Of a stretch of DNA of 64,000 nt, positions 1 through 10,368 are shown piece by piece. The translations under genes were made by a program, and so were the position numbers. Position 1 is the first letter of the stretch. Each line of letters begins with the position of its first letter. The stretch covers positions 8,223,501 to 8,287,500 of the forward strand of contig NC_134368.1 of the NCBI RefSeq assembly GCF_035582795.1. Direction: 5' to 3'. A model generated the notes under the pieces. That model ran no database searches, was not told where the DNA came from, and was given only the letters and a program-made list of their open reading frames with translations. The stretch comes from Mycteria americana (taxonomy: Eukaryota > Chordata > Aves > Ciconiiformes > Ciconiidae).

Positions 1-1239
1 GAGTACATCTCCTTTCAGCTCTCTTAGAGTTAGCTAACTGAACATCCAGACATCCATCTCACAACCTTATGGTAGCCTTTGTCCTTTAATTTATTAAACA
101 TTGGTTTGGAGCAGTTCAGATCACCACCACTGCATCTGGTTCTTACAGAAGACCACATAAAGATTTAACTTACCTAAAGAATGTTTTGCCTTTTGTGATC
201 TTTATTCTTGCAGATATAAAGAGCAATATTTTCCTTTTTTACTTCTGTGTTCTTAGGCTAAACAAACCACCCTATTTCATATTTGTGCCATTAACGTTGC
301 CCTTCCCTGCACCTGTTCACTACTTTTAATAGGATGACCATAACTGTACATGGTGCATTCATCATGTAAAATTATATTAATACATCTCCACCTATACCAG
401 ATAAAAATCTCCTGGTGTATCCTCAGAATCACATTCATGGTGTGTAGTTAACTATGACCAACCATGCTTTATCCCCCTTACCCTCTCTAGTTGATGAGCT
501 CCACAAATTTTTTTATTATTAGAACCTAAGTGCTTTTACAATTCGTATGATTAAATTTCCCCTCATTTCCATAAATCGATCCATAAGAACACCTACTTAT
601 TCCAGTGTAATAGTACCACTTCAGTATTGTTAACTCTTCTTGGTTCTGTGTCATCTACATGTTCCCAAAGCATAGATCTAGAATGAAATTTGGCCTATCT
701 CACTTAACACATTTACGAGATGTTTATATCTGGCTGGTTATCTAACTCTTTTGCAGTCAGCTGGAAAAAAAAAAAAGCACCTCTAGAGAGTAATTCTCAC
801 CTGTTCAACTATCTTTTGAGAAGAGGCATATAGATAAAATTTTCAAAACACTGTTTATGAAGTTGTTTGCTGAAATAGATTAGAGCCATGATATCACCTC
901 TGATGGCTTCTTTTTTTTCTCAAAATCTGTATTAAGACTAACTTTGTTGGTAGTAGACAATATAGAGTATGCTAATATATTTTTAATTTGAATATCTTTC
1001 AAAAATCAAAATGCTAAATTTTCTTTAGGAATTCAATCTAAGTTAGTGAAGACATGGAATATCTTTATGACAAGTGTTTGTGTCAGTCAATCTTACATAT
1101 TTATCTTTTTGAACCCAATAGTTGTTCTGATTGATCAGAATCTTTCACATTCAAAGCACTGTACAAACATTAAGTCACTCTATAGTTATTAGTCTTGCCT
1201 CTTTCATCTTGACTTCTTAAATAGCAGAACAGAGTCTTT
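1..1239. other. AT-rich non-coding sequence, presumed TMED11 intron or 3' flank
   Basis: I looked on the minus strand for the p24 coiled coil (IQKEQNYQR-like) and the terminal membrane helix and found neither. There are short homopolymer runs and no clear repeat. Confidence 0.4.
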
Positions 1240-1343
1240 TTATCTCTTCATCTTCATAATTCTAGGTTTGTCTTCTTTAATCACTAGGAAATGTTGAATT
1301 ATCTGCTAGAAGTTAGACCAACTTCTAGTCGAGTTTGTAATCT
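1240..1343 (-). pseudogene. Possible decayed TMED exon 4-like segment
   Basis: Just 60 bases beyond the exon 3 donor, a good acceptor (AAACTGCAG) is followed in the expected phase by RLQTRLEVG. This can be lined up with the p24 segment RVHLDIQVG. Further on, K, LxL and R positions fall near where the family has its coiled coil, but the frame has several stops. Exons 1 to 3 are intact, so this is either a chance match, a replaced exon or evidence of gene decay. Confidence 0.25.
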
Positions 1344-1402
1344 CTGCAGTTTGTAAACAATTGATACTATTACAACAAAGAATATTTAAGAAATACACCT
1401 AC

Positions 1403-1528
1403 CAGTTTGCTTCCTGCAAATGCCACAAATCTTGTGGAGTTAGACTGTAAACAGATAACATGCTCCCCAGATAGATAGGATGTAAAAGAAAATGTTCCTT
1501 GTGGCCCATACAGTTTTGACAATAGTAC
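1403..1528 (-). CDS. TMED11: TMED11 coding exon 3 (end of GOLD domain)
   Basis: The acceptor is AATTGCAG|GTACTA and the donor is CTG|GTAGGT. The 126 bases give 42 uninterrupted codons, beginning [11 protein letters not shown] and including [15 protein letters not shown] and FAGSKL. The cysteine pairs with the one in exon 1 in the GOLD beta-sandwich. The frame runs on from exon 2 without a shift. It is too short to stand out as an isolated open frame. Confidence 0.88.
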
Positions 1529-3391
1529 CTGCAATTTAGATGTTATGTATGTTGGGTATGTACATTATGAATATCAATAAAACAATCAAAAACCAGTACT
1601 GTGAATTGGATATAAAAATCAATTAACCTCCTGACATCATTACATTTATCTGAATTTCAGAATAGATTTAGAGAAAAATAAACAATTTTATCTCACAGTG
1701 AACATTGAAATGCTATAGATTTCTGCAATGTACAAAAGCCAATGCTCTCTAAAGCATTTAAAGTTTGAAAATTAAGACCTTGTCTAGGCACAGAAATAAA
1801 TTGTCCATTGCTGAAAAAGCTCAGGACCTCATGGCAACGCAGGCAGTTGCTATGCTTGATGGCTATATGCAGCCTCATGGTAATCTTGACTTTTGCAGTT
1901 TAGTTTATCATCAGCCTTCTTTTCTGCTGCTCAAGTACATTCTGTACCATTTTACTTCACTACTGAATTTTCAATTTTTTTAAATCTAACCTGTATTCTC
2001 AGTTGTCACTTACTGTTCTTAATGACACAGTTTCCCAAATCCGGTAGTAATGCAAAAATTGTCCACACACGTCATTATCAAACATTGTCTTTTCTATTTA
2101 CTTTGATAGAAATCACAAGCTGGTTATACCTTTCAGCATCAAAATACTGAACTAGCTGGTAGACTGTAGATTTTCTTTTTCCCCAAAAGCGCCCACTACT
2201 TTTAGTGCTGCCTGTCAGTGCTGAAAGTCAACTCATAAATCCTACAGAAACATTCGTAAAGCCTATTTACCTCAGCAGAAGGAGTTGTGACAGTCACAAA
2301 CATTCCCAAACCAGGAGCAGATTCAAGAAATTCTTGTTTATGTATATCCCAGCGTTGTACTTTGTAATTCCCTGAATAAAAACATAGATTAAAATATGTT
2401 AAATAAAACATAGCTTAATATTAAATATCTTTATTGCTTTTTCAGCAAAAATATAAAGATAAATGATTAACAATAAAACAATATATGTATTTCATGTGCT
2501 TATGATTAAAATTGCTCAGGGGGCACTATAACAGTGTGAAATGCAATAAATTTTTACTACACTAGAAAATGTTCTAGAATACTACAAAAATGGTTGATTA
2601 ACATGTAATACTTTCTGATTACTCCTAATGCCCTGGCAAGATTAGCATACAGAAGGCATGCTGAGACCTCCAAAAGCATAAGTGTGCTGTATTCAAATTA
2701 CATTTTTAGGATTGTCTTTCATATTTATCACATTATTTATAAAAAAAGATGATTCTATATTATTTATTACTCTTCCCTTTCAATCTTACATTTACAGTCT
2801 TGCAGACAAATTTAATGTGCTTGTGATATCCCAGGTGAAATGGAACTTTAGTACATCTTGAATTGCTTCTTTCCAGACGAGTGTTAATCAAAAAAGTAAC
2901 TCTCCCATTCATATGGGGAGAACCATGTTACAGAAATTCTGGTATGAATGAGTAAATCAGCCAGAATGTATAGAAGCACACATTGAAGCAGCAATTCCAC
3001 TGCAGTAGAATTAGAAGACAGTCTTTTTCTCTGTCTAGGCAGTTAAGCACTCTGGGAACTGCATTTCTGTATGTGATGGATACACACAGTGTGTGAGGAC
3101 ATTATGACTAGCCCCTGCTGCAGGGAGTTATTTTCAGCGTGCCCTCTTTCTTATCACCATGGTTTTACCCTATTTATCAATCATAGATTTTCCTGTTACA
3201 TTACAAGCTATCTTTATTATTGCATAGGTTAGATCATCATATAGCATTGACAGGTACCTACCAATTACCAACGTGTCACTGGGAACATCTTCAATTATAC
3301 ATTTCTCTTCTCTTTCTCCACTGTGAAAATATAAAGCAAGTGAAAAAGAAATCCAAAAGTTCATAAGAAATCCTGTTAATTGGCTTTTCAT
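1403..3391 (-). CDS. TMED11: TMED11-like p24 family cargo receptor, exons 1-3 of a partial gene
   Basis: p24/TMED proteins are type I membrane proteins that cycle between ER and Golgi and select cargo for COPI and COPII vesicles. Three minus-strand exons (3262-3391, 2271-2371, 1403-1528) join in frame with GT-AG borders, phases 1 then 0. They encode a signal peptide and most of the GOLD domain: the [13 protein letters not shown] start, then RWDIHKQEF and APGLGMFV, then [12 protein letters not shown]. These blocks and the two GOLD cysteines are typical of the TMED4/TMED9/TMED11 branch. The name TMED11 rests mainly on position, next to SPON2 as in human, where TMED11P is a pseudogene. The membrane-proximal coiled coil, transmembrane helix and cytosolic FF/KK tail are not found in the window, so the 3' exons are probably past the left edge. 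Family assignment is strong; the exact paralogue is inferred. Confidence 0.85.
2271..2371 (-). CDS. TMED11: TMED11 coding exon 2 (GOLD domain)
   Basis: The acceptor TTATTCAG|GG and donor GAG|GTAAAT frame a 101-base exon. With the single base carried from exon 1 it reads [19 protein letters not shown] and then PGLGMFVTV. The PGLGMFV block is a hallmark of p24 GOLD domains. The exon ends in phase 0. Confidence 0.88.
3262..3391 (-). CDS. TMED11: TMED11 coding exon 1 (signal peptide, start of GOLD domain)
   Basis: The reading frame opens with ATG at 3391 and gives a hydrophobic leader ([15 protein letters not shown]). The family-typical [19 protein letters not shown] stretch follows. The donor is G|GTAGGT at 3262/3261, leaving one base to the next exon. 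A second in-frame ATG nine codons later (MNFW) would still leave a usable leader, so the start is likely but not certain. Confidence 0.88.
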
Positions 3392-3649
3392 GGTTTTTAT
3401 GTATCCCAGTTGTACTGCTTTTGAATATAACTATTTACAAATGTGTGTAGTCCTGTGGTTGTTCCTTGTTTGCTGCTTATCAGTGTATTTTTGAGGGAGA
3501 AAAAAAACTGTGAGAAAAGGCAGCTGGTGGTTACACATTTATAAATAACTACAGTATGTTCTGCAGAATGAGATAACATGAAAAAGACAACTTGTAAAAT
3601 CTTTCTTCTTTCCCAGCATCTAGATTAAAATTTTATTCTATATACATAG

Positions 3650-3870
3650 AAGAACATGAAAGTGGAAAGGACCTCTCAGGTACTTGAGATCAGTTCCCTA
3701 GATTACTGTAAGCAACCACATTGGCTATCTTTTTCCATAAACTGCTCAATTTTCAACTTAAATAAACTTGTTAATTTATATTTCACATTTATTCTGGGTG
3801 ATTATTCCAGTGCTTCACTCCTGTTTTATTAAGAAATCTGTAATTTCCAACCTAAATCATTGGACATATG
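3650..3870 (-). repeat. Old CR1 LINE 3' fragment
   Basis: Read on the plus strand, 'ggaaaggacctctcaggt' and later 'ttattccagtgcttc' and 'tttccaacctaaatc' follow the order of the antisense CR1 3' region. Many substitutions and gaps separate it from young copies. It lies upstream of TMED11 exon 1. Confidence 0.6.
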
Positions 3871-4970
3871 TATACACCTGTACAAAACCCATAAGGACTA
3901 CATAAAAGGGCTGAAAGAAATATGAAGAAGAAAGTCAAAAGAATTTGAAAAATAAAAGACTCTGAAACACTAATGAATATGATACAGCAGCAAAAAAATA
4001 ATAAAATTAACACTTTCTGAATAAGATTTTTTTACATAAGAATGTCTTTCTTTTAGATACTGCCTAATAAATTCTCTAAAGAAAGTTATAGTGTAAATTA
4101 AATAATGATAGAGGTTTTTATTATTACCCTTTGTACTAATATAGACCAAACAATCTATATGCCTGATGATGAACTCAGTTACCACTCAAGTGTTCCTTGT
4201 CCTATGAACTATCACTGCTCTGAAAGGCTGGCCCCAATGTGAGAGGATACATGGTCATTTTCCAGCCAGGAGGACCCACCTATGGGATCATTTCCAGTAG
4301 GGAGGTGCCACCTTTGAGCTCATTTTCCCCTTCAGAAGCTCCCTACACTCCTGTTGATTCTAGTTTGATCACTGACTCTTTCCAACCCTGCCATGTTCCT
4401 CAGCAGCACCTGGCATTTGCAGATGAAATTGTTCAGTCATGTCCTTGAACGTGTCTTTGATGAACCTCTTAGTTCACTTCAGAATTCTGTCATCTTGACT
4501 GCAGGGTATGGGATATAAACTACCTCTACTGCACACACACATGCCATATAGGTGGGACACAGTGCCATAGACAGGGAAACCACCATCTCCTTGCTGGAAT
4601 TTTACCAGCATTTATTTTGCTTAAAAAGGTGGTAGTTGGATTTTATTTTATGTTTTGTTTTTATATATCTGTCAAATGCTCAGCTGCATAAGTTGTATCC
4701 TCAACACTATGCACACACCGAAGGATCATGACTAGCCCTTTTCCCTTATTGTTTAACACCTCCTCTGAATTCTTCTTTCCATTTCCTCATACAATGTCCC
4801 ATTTGCACTTACTGTTATTTGGTGACACCTATTTATTAGCAAATAAGACTATGTTGGTCTTCCTATCCATTTCTGAGCAGCCCTTCTGAGAATCTGCTTT
4901 AGCAGGAGATGCATTCTGCTAGTGCCGGTAGCCGTAGAATTGGCTCTATCATAACACAAGAACATGTATT

Positions 4971-5241
4971 TTCCTAGTACCAAGGAAGAAGGATGGACAG
5001 CAACTTATCCTCAATATCTGTAATCTAAATTCCTAAAATTTCAGGATGGTAACTCTTACTGGATTATTTCACGTCTGGTGGTTTATTGCCTTTCACTGCA
5101 CCTGTTATCTATAAAGTCGTCTCACTAAAAAATGTCTTTGCCTAACACTGACACAGGCTCACAACCATCATAAGTTCACTCCATTCCACAGCATTAATTA
5201 TCTTCACAGAAGTTCTAGCACAAGTATTAGTTCACCTCCAG
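4971..5241 (+). pseudogene. DIRS-like reverse transcriptase fragment, broken
   Basis: 4971-5057 is in one frame with a single stop: FLVPRKKDG, LILNICNLN, then FRMVTLTGLF and WFIAF. The next recognisable block (5185-5241) is in another frame, so at least one indel separates them. The following VYPYLDDW active-site region is decayed: the two aspartate positions near 5260 fall on stop codons. The enzyme cannot be functional. Confidence 0.6.
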
Positions 5242-6542
5242 CAAAATACAACATCCCTATACTGATAAAAGAGATTGTCAAAGATGAGGAGCATTGATTC
5301 CTTAAACATTGCTTCTTTTTCTTTGACTCTATATGGTTAAGGATAGAGGGATACAAATTACATCTCATGGCCATTGAATCCTTAGGAGTCTCAAGGGTGA
5401 TATTAGGACTCCGTTACTGCTTTAACATTTACCCATCAGAAATAATTTTAGCTTGTACAGAATCTCATCATATAATTGGACTCTTACCCCTCCAGCACAG
5501 GGAGATCTTGACTGACATGCACCTGCATAAGTTCTCATGCCATACTATACCTGTAAGAAGTATAGGTTTGTCTGCAGATTGTGAGCTGCTTAAGCAATCA
5601 TCCTTTTAGCTTTTCATTGACTACTTGAGGTGTCCAAATTTCTATGTTCCAATGGTAGAACACAAGATGTACAAGGGGATGCCACTTTATCCTTCACTCT
5701 GCCCAGACCAGTTGGGACAGACATGTTACTTCTGTACTTTTGGCTAGCAGATGCTAACATAGTAGGGCTGCTGGAGTTCAAACAAACAAAAATAAGTCAG
5801 CCTCCAGGTGATCAGGTTGTCATGCAGCATATTGAGAGCTTTTTTGTCTCAGGCATTCGCAGTACCTGTAAATTACTATGGATGCAACTTCTGCATACTA
5901 CATCCCATTAAACAGGATTTGGCTGACTTCAGAATTGCTGTATCAAGTGTTAGATTTATTTTCTGAGCACATTAAATATTGTCATGGAATAGTCTGAGTT
6001 ACTTTATTATGTTGCATCATTCATAACAGATCAGATATTCCCAACGTATTTCAATCACCTGGGACTAGGAATATCATGGAATGGACTTTTTTGCCTTCAA
6101 TACCATCAAGTACTCTCAGACCTTTTGCTCACACTCTAGTTATGTCTTGATGGGGACAGTGCTCATTCAGTGATCAGAAAGGCTGGCAAATGCTTTCCTT
6201 CCCATTCTAGAAGTTAGGCACACGTTAGTTTCTGTGACCATGCTTAACTTAGGCAGTGTGGCTAGGATATTAGAGCTATTTTTCAATGAATCCAAGACTG
6301 TCCCTCCCCAAAATGATCTTTAACAGCAGACCCTGTGCCATTTTGACAATTGCCTGCAACATTTCATAGCAGGCTCAGTGGACAAAATTTGGTCAGTTAG
6401 AGTTGGCCTATTTATACAGTACACGTATATAGTATAGAGTTGGCCCTCTGATACAGCTTCTCCTCAGTTGTGGGAAGACATATTTACTTAGCAAAATGGA
6501 ACAGGGCCTCAAACTCCAGTTAGTGAGTTTGTTTCACACACA

Positions 6543-7640
6543 CCCTGGGCATTCATCCCAGTCATTTTGGAGTGTTTGATAGAATGAAATATCTGTCCTC
6601 TCCTTTAGTCCACCTAAGGCTCACACAACCAACATGTATGCTATGGTACCAGGGAGAGCTTTTCAGTTCAGTTCAGTTCATAGATCACATCAGTCCTCCC
6701 TGTATCCTGCCTTACCTACAAAAGTACCCTGTTTTTTTCCTAGTCATTAACAACCAAGGTGCTGTATTGGGTGTCTGCAGAGAAACCACGGCCCATAGAA
6801 AAGCATAAATGCACACACAGCTTCAGCTGGCGTTCCTACCTACTAGGAGATAATAGGAAGAGCTTTCATGTGTTCACAGATAACTGTTCTTAAATTCCTT
6901 AAGGTATTGGACAAGTTGTTCTCAGTAATAAGGTACCCTGTTCCACTATAGGAAATGAATTTGGTGTTTGTGGTTTTTGTAGGACCACAGTTCACGTCTA
7001 TGGTGACTTTTTTTGCTGCTACACTTACCTTTAACCATGTCTTCCATTCTGCAAGAATATCTGCCAAGGCATCAAAGCTGATTCTTCCTACAAAACATTC
7101 TTGCTAAAAAATTTTCTTTACAAATCCATTTCCAGTTTCCTCCCAAAGTGTTTTCTGAGATTAGTTTAACCCAGAAATTAATTTACCTATTTCCTTCCCT
7201 AAATCTCATATATTTAGGACCACAGCATCTTGGCTGCCAGCCATCTGTAACACTGTATGTAGGGAAAAAGGAAGGAAGAGCTTTTCTGTGTTTCTTCACC
7301 CCAACGGGACGCAGGGGGCCCCTCCCCTACCCCTTTTATATTTTTCTTCCTTCTGTCCTAAAATTTTTAAGACAAATCCAAGACTGTGTTGAAAGTAAAA
7401 GCTACAAAGACCTAGCCATATATGCACACAGGGATCATGTACCTCACTAATCAGTTTAATAAAGATATGTTGCGAGAAATGTGCTCCATCATTAGAATGT
7501 GCTTCACTAGAACTCACTGTATCCACAGTCTTGCCAAGAAATGTCTCCATCCCTGGTGTTTGCAAAGTGAATACCTGGAACTATATGGCCAAACATTATA
7601 CTGCCACAAGGGCATCCTTAAAGAATGCCATATTTACCAA
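6543..7640 (+). pseudogene. DIRS-like tyrosine recombinase fragment, broken
   Basis: Recombinase-like pieces appear in frames that shift at least twice: ILE at 6562 and SSPLVHLRL near 6600, PPKVFSEISLTQKL from 7139, then GRAFLCF from 7279. The last is VCKVNTWNYMAKHY at 7558-7599, ending in the HY that would hold the nucleophilic tyrosine. The arginine-histidine-x-x-arginine part is not clearly preserved. Confidence 0.5.
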
Positions 7641-7699
7641 GGTCTCCTGAAATCACTGCTTACAAAAAAACCCATATCCAGATAATGGACTGGATAGGA

Positions 7700-9930
7700 A
7701 TCTTCTGCTTGAAGGAACCTGCAGTGAGTATTCACGTATGTAAACACTCTAAAATAGAAAAATTATTTATCAATAACTGGAGTTTCCTGAAATGTGTTGG
7801 CCTTTTACATATTCACTTCCCTTTCTACTCCACCTCCTCCTCTCATCCCTTCTCCTTCAGTGTCCTTTGGGAAACTTTTGGCTTCAGGAGTTTGAGTAAA
7901 CACTGGGACTGCTCTGCTATCAAATCACATATTGTAGGACTGAAATCCTAGATTCGAGTCATGTATACAATTACAGATGCAGATATTCTTCTACTGGACC
8001 TAGCCCTTTAGTTGTTCTGGACACATGAAGAAGCAAAACTCTAGTGTTTAGAGAACTTCCAGGAAGCTTCCTCCAAGAATACCTTGTGGTTTGTGGGTTT
8101 GTTTTCCCTAAGTCATAATTTTGACTTGCATCTGATTTCTGCCCAAGACCTTTATTGAGTTTAGTCTATCACCAGTTGATCAATCAATTTGAAATTAGTT
8201 CCTGTCCTCAAAGAATATTTAAATATATACTTCCATATACTTCAGTTTTCTAAGATGGTGATAACTGTGTAATTATATAGTAAATAAGTTTAACAGAAAA
8301 CAAAACATAGAATGAGTAAAAATTAATATAAAAAGAAGAAAGAAAAAAATTGAAAAGGTGGAGAAATTAACTAAACACAAAATATGAAAATGATAGTCTA
8401 ATAAGACTATTTCCATTACAGAATGGAAACAGTGGAACCTGAGAAAAAATAGGTATAATAGAAAGAGTAAGTGAAACAATTTTGAAAATGAGGCAACAGT
8501 GGGAATCTAAACAATGCAAGATGTAGAAATTCCTATACTTAGCTCTAACAACTGTGCATTTATCAGCATTTGCAGGACCAACTTAGTCTAGCCTGATAAA
8601 GTTTCAAATTTCTTTGGGTCTTTGCAGGATTTGTCTCCTGGAAAAAAAATATAGAGAACATTTTAAGTGTTTCAACCCTACAGAGAATACAGTGTGCTCC
8701 TTTAAGTACATAATATATTTTCTGGTATTTGGCATATTCCAAGAAGAACCTACTCAAATCAGCATCTCCTTTTTAATATCTGTGCTGTATATTTGTAAAA
8801 TTGCAGTGCGCTGTAAAAGTTTTGTGGGCTGACTGTAAACATATTCTATTGAACAGTGTTATTCCAAAATCCTTTTCCTAGCTGGTAGCCACAAGCCTTT
8901 ATAAACCGTATGTTACACTCATTTTATCAGTTATTTGAGCATTAAAACTTGCATTCAGGAACAGTTTCTGACATATTGTGTTTTGTTATATCCTGTGTAT
9001 ACCTCAGTTTTAGATAATATTAAAACATTGCTAAGTTTTCTCTGTAAAAAGATTACAATGACACAAACAGCAGCAAACACATTTAAAGAAACAGGGACAC
9101 ATTTACTGCATATATAAAGACAAAGATATAATTTATGTTATGGTCAGCAGTGTTAACTTTGAGATAGTTGTCTCATGAGGGACACACACCAACAATCAGT
9201 CAGTTTTTAAATGTCAGCTAACACTTTTAATTAAGTTCAGAGGTTTTCTACTAGTATTCACACTTCTGATTTTTTTTCTAGTAATTTTGTTGGCCGAGTG
9301 TGCTCATGACAGATATTCTTCTCACTTTTGAGAAAAAAAGAAAAATAAAGGAATTTTCATGTATTCATAAGTCTCAAGACAAGTTCACTTAGTTATATTA
9401 TTGCCTTAACCACACTGCAAACATCTGGTCACTCTGATTTATATAAGTAGTTTCTGAAGAAATGCATGTTAAACATGTTTAGAAAGACGACAAAAATGCC
9501 AATAAATTATAATAATATAATTTAGAGAAAAAATTAATTTCTAGGTATAAATAGCTGTAGATCAACAAATTACAGTATTTAAGTACGTCATTAGTTTAGA
9601 TTTTGTGATTGAAAGATTTTTACATGTGTGAAGTATAACGCTTCCAAATGTCTTCTTTTCTGCCACTAGAGGGTACTCCAAGAACTTACAGTATATTTAT
9701 AGCAGGGATTTATTTGGGGGGTTTTGGTCTGTGAATGACCACGTACTGTTGCCATACTAAACTTTAGGAATTTAACCCCCCAAAATCTTGATATTAAACA
9801 ACAACTTTCAAAACCAATCTAATACACCTTTTCAGCAAAATAGTGCAGCATACCTGAATTACAAGGAACATTGACTGACATGTAGTTTAGATTTAGTTAA
9901 ACTTATCCTACTTTTAAATTATCTAAATTA
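7700..9930. other. Non-coding region between the DIRS-like relic and SPON2
   Basis: AT-rich, without recognisable coding exons or a repeat I can name. It is 3' of SPON2 and will include its 3' UTR, whose extent cannot be set. A further AATAAA on the minus strand lies near 9710. Confidence 0.5.
9660..9675 (+). promoter_or_regulatory. CTCF-like motif downstream of SPON2
   Basis: CTGCCACTAGAGGGTA fits the central GCCAC(T/C)AG(A/G)GGG core of the CTCF site. A single motif match in 64 kb is weak evidence. Its place between TMED11 and SPON2 would suit an insulator or loop anchor. Confidence 0.3.
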
Positions 9931-9940
9931 TTATCTTTTC

Positions 9941-9946
9941 TTTATT
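9941..9946 (-). terminator. SPON2: AATAAA directly after the SPON2 stop codon
   Basis: The minus strand reads TGA then AATAAA with no gap. It is a canonical polyadenylation hexamer, but using it would give a 3' UTR of only 20-30 bases. The functional site is more likely further downstream. Confidence 0.35.
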
Positions 9947-10125
9947 TCAGACACAATTCTCTGGTTCACATGATGTTTCTTCATCCAGATTTGGACAAGG
10001 CATTCCATTATTGGCAGGCTGAAGAAGTACAAAACGAGTTCTGATCTTGGTTCCTGTTTTTCTGCAAAGACCTTTACAGAGACCCCAGGAAGACCATTGT
10101 GAAACCTCACAGTCCAGTGGTGTTT
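9947..10125 (-). CDS. SPON2: SPON2 last coding exon (thrombospondin type 1 repeat)
   Basis: Acceptor ATATTGCAG|AAACACC. It encodes [17 protein letters not shown], then the [17 protein letters not shown] strand and [17 protein letters not shown], with the six cysteines of a TSR. Stop TGA is at 9949-9947. The next base on the minus strand opens an AATAAA. Confidence 0.97.
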
Positions 10126-10315
10126 CTGCAATATACACCAAAAAAAAGGTAACTTTACATAAATTTGTACTTAAGGCAAATACATAGTTGGCAAAGCATT
10201 AAGGAATGATGATCAAATAGTGTCATTATACAAAATACATGTGATATTAATAAAATCCATATGTTGTCTCATAAATAAAAATGTCTGTTTTCAGCTCCTA
10301 AGCTCATCGACACTG

Positions 10316-10368
<53 letters not shown>

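Larger units (their letters stand above)
4210..7690 (+). mobile_element. Decayed DIRS-like (tyrosine recombinase) retrotransposon relic
   Basis: No frame is open throughout, but pieces of one polyprotein order can be read across the plus-strand frames. A weak gag-like piece lies at 4321-4440. Reverse transcriptase follows: FLVPRKKDG at 4971-4997, FRMVTL at 5040-5057, and STALIIFTEVLAQVLVHLQ at 5185-5241. The last corresponds to the STAPRVFTK block typical of DIRS, where gypsy elements have TNAPATFQ. RNase H follows (ITMDATS at 5872-5892, then FSEHIKYCHGIV), and then tyrosine-recombinase-like pieces: SSPLVHLRL near 6600, PPKVFSEISLTQKL at 7139-7180, and VCKVNTWNYMAKHY at 7558-7599, matching the box that carries the catalytic tyrosine. 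DIRS elements integrate with a tyrosine recombinase instead of a DDE integrase. Each piece is weak alone; their order is the main support. Terminal repeats were not identified. Confidence 0.62.

Noticed and set aside
4971-5241. Reading the 4.2-7.7 kb relic as an endogenous retrovirus or gypsy element
   Set aside because: The STAL-IIFTEVL block and the recombinase-like 3' end fit DIRS; no protease, DDE integrase or envelope pieces were seen.
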